Positions 60,844-64,000 of a DNA stretch of 64,000 bases are shown here, piece by piece. Source of the stretch: Paenibacillus dendrobii. Lineage in GTDB: Bacteria > Bacillota > Bacilli > Paenibacillales > Paenibacillaceae. A program made the translations under genes and the position numbers. The stretch's first letter is position 1; each line of letters begins with the position of its first letter. The stretch lies in contig NZ_WUBI01000002.1 of the NCBI RefSeq assembly GCF_009807035.1, positions 868,001-932,000 of the forward strand, given 5' to 3'. The notes beneath the pieces were generated by a model. That model was not told where the DNA came from, made no database searches, and saw only the letters and a program-made list of their open reading frames with translations.

Positions 60844-61800
60844 TTATTGAAGCAGTGTCGGCATTTCATTATCCGTCAGCTGATGATTGGATTTATACGG
60901 ATAACCGGGATCATAAGGAACGACTTGAATATTCACGTCACTGATATGCACGAAGCGGTGCATCAGCAGTTTTTTGGCCCGTTCGGCGATCTCATTCGCT
61001 TCAAGCACGGTAATCCGAGGATTGACGCTGATTTTAAGATCAACCGTGACATAATGCCCCTGCTCTCTAGCTTTTAAATCATCGACGGTTATAATTCCAT
61101 GCACCCGTTGAACGGTCTCAATGAAGCTGATCGCATCCTCCTGCTCTGCTTCCTGAACCAATGAGCCGTACACAGATTTCGTAATCAGCAGATACCCTTT
61201 TCGGGTTACAAAACAAGCAACTATCAAGGCAGAAATCGGATCCATGTACATCATGGCCTTCCACCCGAGGGAATCGCCTGCCACGGATAAGAACACCCCG
61301 ACGCATACGGTTAATGATGTGTACAGACTGAAACGGTGCTCTTCAGCGTAAACCGTGTACTGACCGTCTCCCTGTTTTTTCGAATAGCGGTACTGAAACT
61401 GAAATATAGCTTCTTTGACCGCCAAAGATACGAAGATGGCAATCATTGCAAATTGATCCGGTACATGAATCTTGCCCAATGCAATTTCCCGAATGGAAGC
61501 AACCGCAATTTGCAGTCCCCCCATTAACACCAGCACCGCGAACAGGATCGCGAAGATCGGCTCGGTTCGGTGTGCACGGCTCGGCTGCTTGCTTGTCCCC
61601 CATCCTTTCACGGACGGGCGCCTCGGAATGAGCCGGTTCAGTGCAGAGACAGCATCGGAGGCGGAATACAAGGCATCGCCCAGCAAGGCCTTGCTTCCGG
61701 AGAAATAACCTACTGCGCCCTTAAACACGGCGAGCGATAAATCTCCGATCATCCCCGTCCAGCTGACGGTATCGGAAGAATGTGAACGTTGTATGCTCAT
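60844..61800 (-). CDS. Cation diffusion facilitator (CDF) family transporter
   Basis: A 318-residue membrane protein of the CDF family, which export divalent metals by proton exchange. TM2 carries GDALYSASDAVSALNRLI, where the usual HxxxD metal site reads YSASD, so one ligand differs; TM5 has MMYMDPISALIVACFVTRKGYLLI (about residue 190-213). The C-terminal cytoplasmic domain (VHGIITVDDLKAREQGHYVTVDLKISVNPRITVLEANEIAERAKKLL) is a typical ferredoxin-like CDF domain. The start at 61800 has GAGAGGAGG. Metal unknown. Confidence 0.9.
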   Translation of the reverse strand: MSIQRSHSSDTVSWTGMIGDLSLAVFKGAVGYFSGSKALLGDALYSASDAVSALNRLIPRRPSVKGWGTSKQPSRAHRTEPIFAILFAVLVLMGGLQIAVASIREIALGKIHVPDQFAMIAIFVSLAVKEAIFQFQYRYSKKQGDGQYTVYAEEHRFSLYTSLTVCVGVFLSVAGDSLGWKAMMYMDPISALIVACFVTRKGYLLITKSVYGSLVQEAEQEDAISFIETVQRVHGIITVDDLKAREQGHYVTVDLKISVNPRITVLEANEIAERAKKLLMHRFVHISDVNIQVVPYDPGYPYKSNHQLTDNEMPTLLQ

Positions 61801-61936
61801 GTTTGCCTCCTCTCCGGCAGTCCCAACATGCCGATTCTTTTCTGTGGAATGGATGTCATTCCTGAATGGAAGACATCCGCTTCTTCGAGATGAATGAGCC
61901 ATGGATGAGTCAACACCTGGAAGGTTCATTATCAGA

Positions 61937-61970
61937 ATGAAAGCCGCGTCGCATTAGACGCGGCTTTCAC
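61937..61970 (-). terminator. Intrinsic terminator of secDF
   Basis: Perfect 12-bp stem GAAAGCCGCGTC/GACGCGGCTTTC, loop TAATGC; only a short T-run (TTTCATT) follows on the minus strand, as part of the stem. Confidence 0.65.
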
Positions 61971-61985
61971 CCGTACTGCTTTATG

Positions 61986-62891
61986 TTACGCTTTGGAAGG
62001 CTTGACCGCTTTCCCTTTCGGTTTCTGCTTGTACTTAAGGAACAGCCACAGTGGGCTTGCAATAAAGATCGAAGAATACGCACCGAAGATAAGTCCGATC
62101 ACCATCGCGAGCGAGAACATCTTGATCGACTCTCCTCCGAAGAGGAACAGGAAGAATGCTGCAATGAATACCGTAAATGCGGTATACAAGGAACGCATCA
62201 GCATTTGATTGACGCTGTGATTGAGCAGATTCGCCAAATCCTCGCGTGTCTTCTGCTTGCCGAAACGCAGGTTTTCACGTATCCGGTCAAAGATAACGAT
62301 CGTATCGTTGATCGAGTAACCGATAATGGTCAGCACCGCGACGATGAAGGTCAGGCTGACTTCCAGACGGAAGATCGAGAAGATCGCCACGACCATAAAT
62401 GCGTCGTGCAGCAGCGCGATGATCGCCGCCAATGCAAAGCGCCATTCAAAACGGATACTTACGTATATGATGATCCCGATACAAGAGATGAGCACGGAGT
62501 AAATCGCATTCCGTCCGAGCTCCTTCGCCATTTCCGTATCTACGGTGTTGATTTCGAAGGAAGCTGTCTTGTCCAGCTTTTGAATAGATGTTTTGAGCTG
62601 GTCATCCTGTTCCGGTGATAATACTTTCGTGAAACGAATGTTCACGCGGTTGTCACCTGGAGAAACGGTAGCATCCTTGCCGATTCCGATCTCATCGAGC
62701 AGTGGCTGCACTTCGGCTTTCGTTACGTTATGGGAAAGCTTCACGTCCACGTTCGAGCCTGCACGGAAATCAACGCTATAGTTCAAACCGAAAGCGGCAA
62801 GCGCGATGATACCCGCAATCGTAATCACGATCGAGAATATAAAGGCAGCTTTGCTCATCTTCACGAAGTTAAATTCCTTTTTAAAGTGCAT
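61986..62891 (-). CDS. secF: Protein translocase subunit SecF
   Basis: A 301-residue RND-like subunit that with SecD assists protein export using proton motive force. The N-terminal segment FSIVITIAGIIALAAFGLNYSVDFRAGSNVDVKL and the later ALLHDAFMVVAIFSIFRLEVSLTFIVAVLTIIGYSINDTIVIFDRIRENLR (about residues 160-210) are the SecF signatures. The start at 62891 overlaps the secD stop by 11 nt, with AAAGGAGAG inside secD. Separate secD and secF differ from the fused secDF of B. subtilis. Confidence 0.95.
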   Translation of the reverse strand: MHFKKEFNFVKMSKAAFIFSIVITIAGIIALAAFGLNYSVDFRAGSNVDVKLSHNVTKAEVQPLLDEIGIGKDATVSPGDNRVNIRFTKVLSPEQDDQLKTSIQKLDKTASFEINTVDTEMAKELGRNAIYSVLISCIGIIIYVSIRFEWRFALAAIIALLHDAFMVVAIFSIFRLEVSLTFIVAVLTIIGYSINDTIVIFDRIRENLRFGKQKTREDLANLLNHSVNQMLMRSLYTAFTVFIAAFFLFLFGGESIKMFSLAMVIGLIFGAYSSIFIASPLWLFLKYKQKPKGKAVKPSKA

Positions 62892-64000
62892 TGATTTCAC
62901 TCTCCTTTACCCCGAACTGCTTCGGTTTTTTAAGCAGGCCAGCCTTGACCAGCAGGCTAAGCAGGTAGTGGGTGAAATACACGTTGGTCAGAATGCTCAG
63001 TACGATTTCCACGATCAGTACGAGCGCGAAGCCTTTAACGGCGCCTGTACCAAAAGCGAACATAACCGCACCGACAATAATGGTCGTAATATTCGAATCC
63101 AGAATGGTGCGCAAGGAAGATTTGTTACCCGCTTTAACTGAAGACATGACGCTTCTGCCATTGCGAATTTCTTCCCGGATCCGTTCATTGGTAATAATAT
63201 TCGCGTCGACCGCCATACCGATACCGAGAATAAACGCGGCTACGCCCGGCAGGGTCAGGGTGAAATCCGCCCATACGAATACCAGAATCAACAGCCAGGT
63301 ATGAACGATAAGGCCAAAGCTTGCAATAATGCCCGGCAAACGGTACATCGCAATCATGAAGATCAAAATCACAATGGAGCCGATAATACCGGCCTGTATG
63401 GTCTTGTCCAGCGATTGTTTACCGAGTGTCGCGCCTACGCTCTGGGAGTATTTCTCCGTCAGTTTGAGCGGAAGGGCACCCAGGTTGATGGTATCGCTGA
63501 TTTTCTTGGCTTCATCCAGGGAATAACCGCCAGAAATCTGTGCTTTACCATCCGTCAATTCGGCTTGAACCGTTGGATCAGACAGCATGGTTTCGTCCAG
63601 GAAAATAGCCAGAGGCTGACCGATCAGCCGTTTCGTAACATCGGCGAATTTCTTCTTGTCTTTCACTTTGATATCAATAACAGGACGATTCAGTTGGTCA
63701 TAACCGACGGAAGCCCCGTTCTCGACAAAATCACTGCCGACGAGCTCCACCTTACAATATTTATCTTTATCCGGATTTGACGAGTCTGCAGCAGGCGCTT
63801 TACAGCCGTCCGCGCTGCGGAAAGTCAGCGAAGCAGGTTCCTTCATTTTCTCTCTGACTTCTTTTTCGTTCGTCACTCCCGCGATTTTGAGGCGAATCCG
63901 GTTTGTGCCCTCCGTGGTTACCTCAGGTTCGCTGGTACCTAGCGCATTGGCGCGCTTTTCCAGACTTTCTGCCGTACGTGTGAGGGACTGCTTTGTAACT
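62881..64000 (-). CDS. secD: Protein translocase subunit SecD, 5' end outside the window
   Basis: The frame is open from the stop at 62881 to the window edge at 64000 (373 codons); the start lies beyond. The residues before the GTG at 63876 read in frame as ANALGTSEPEVTTEGTNRIRLKIAG, a clear SecD P1-domain segment, so 63876 is not the start. Later motifs are LVFVWADFTLTLPGVAAFILGIGMAVDANIITNERIREEIRNG and the TTIIVGAVMFAFGTGAVKGFALVLIVEIVLSILTNVYFTHYLL end. Partial by position, not broken. Confidence 0.95.
   Translation of the reverse strand, partial: VTKQSLTRTAESLEKRANALGTSEPEVTTEGTNRIRLKIAGVTNEKEVREKMKEPASLTFRSADGCKAPAADSSNPDKDKYCKVELVGSDFVENGASVGYDQLNRPVIDIKVKDKKKFADVTKRLIGQPLAIFLDETMLSDPTVQAELTDGKAQISGGYSLDEAKKISDTINLGALPLKLTEKYSQSVGATLGKQSLDKTIQAGIIGSIVILIFMIAMYRLPGIIASFGLIVHTWLLILVFVWADFTLTLPGVAAFILGIGMAVDANIITNERIREEIRNGRSVMSSVKAGNKSSLRTILDSNITTIIVGAVMFAFGTGAVKGFALVLIVEIVLSILTNVYFTHYLLSLLVKAGLLKKPKQFGVKESEINAL

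Noticed and set aside
62881..63876. A SecD gene starting at 63876
   Set aside because: The frame stays open with typical SecD residues to the window edge, so the start is outside the window.
1..64000. CRISPR arrays, insertion sequences, prophage, tRNA or rRNA genes
   Set aside because: No regularly spaced repeats, transposase or integrase proteins, or tRNA/rRNA-like sequences were recognised.

Overview
The window looks like a chromosomal segment of a Bacillales bacterium, most likely Paenibacillus or a close relative. The evidence is the gene order, the Gram-positive Shine-Dalgarno sequences (AAAGGAGG type), frequent TTG and GTG starts, T-box leaders on tRNA-synthetase operons, and lplABC/YesN-type sugar loci. 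No rRNA, tRNA, insertion sequence, prophage or CRISPR array was seen. Almost every gene is on the minus strand; mnmA and a uracil permease are the only sizeable plus-strand genes.

The backbone follows the alaS-to-secDF neighbourhood known from Bacillus subtilis. At the left edge (0.2-15 kb) are two U32-family tRNA-hydroxylation proteins, mltG, two DUF1292 genes, ruvX, ireB, alaS with a T-box leader, an AI-2E-family membrane protein, a PRC-barrel protein, cysteine desulfurase, a CymR-like Rrf2 regulator, mnmA (divergent) and rarA. On the right (42-64 kb) are tcdA, aspS and hisS with a second T-box, stress-type small proteins, dtd, relA, apt, recJ, a CDF transporter, secF and the 3' part of secD.

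Two blocks interrupt this backbone. Block A (15.1-42.3 kb), between rarA and tcdA, holds: an alpha-L-fucosidase with a three-gene sugar importer and a YesN-like membrane regulator; a seven-gene set (PucR regulator, Asp/Glu/hydantoin racemase-like protein, OPT transporter, DUF917, DUF1177, AroM, M29-like aminopeptidase) that reads as an uncharacterised peptide or hydantoin-type catabolic system; a CD3324-family HTH gene with unusual tiny upstream ORFs; an SDR/TetR pair with a clear promoter and operator; helD; a single-TM LtaS-like sulfatase; an ABC-F gene with a leader-peptide attenuator; a small unknown protein; yhaM; and a purine permease. Block B (51.3-57.7 kb), between relA and apt, holds a PyrP-like uracil permease and a sugar ABC importer followed by a DUF4127 protein, with a cre-like site on the -10/start region.

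Regulation visible in the DNA includes two T-box riboswitches with sigma-A promoters at ideal spacing, one ribosome-type attenuator (ABC-F), one TetR operator, one strong cre-like site, and many intrinsic terminators that define the transcription units. The best candidates for undescribed biology are the OPT/DUF917/DUF1177/AroM operon, the ABC-F leader, the DUF4127-importer unit, and the small ORFs at 31.5-31.8 kb and 48.2-48.4 kb.
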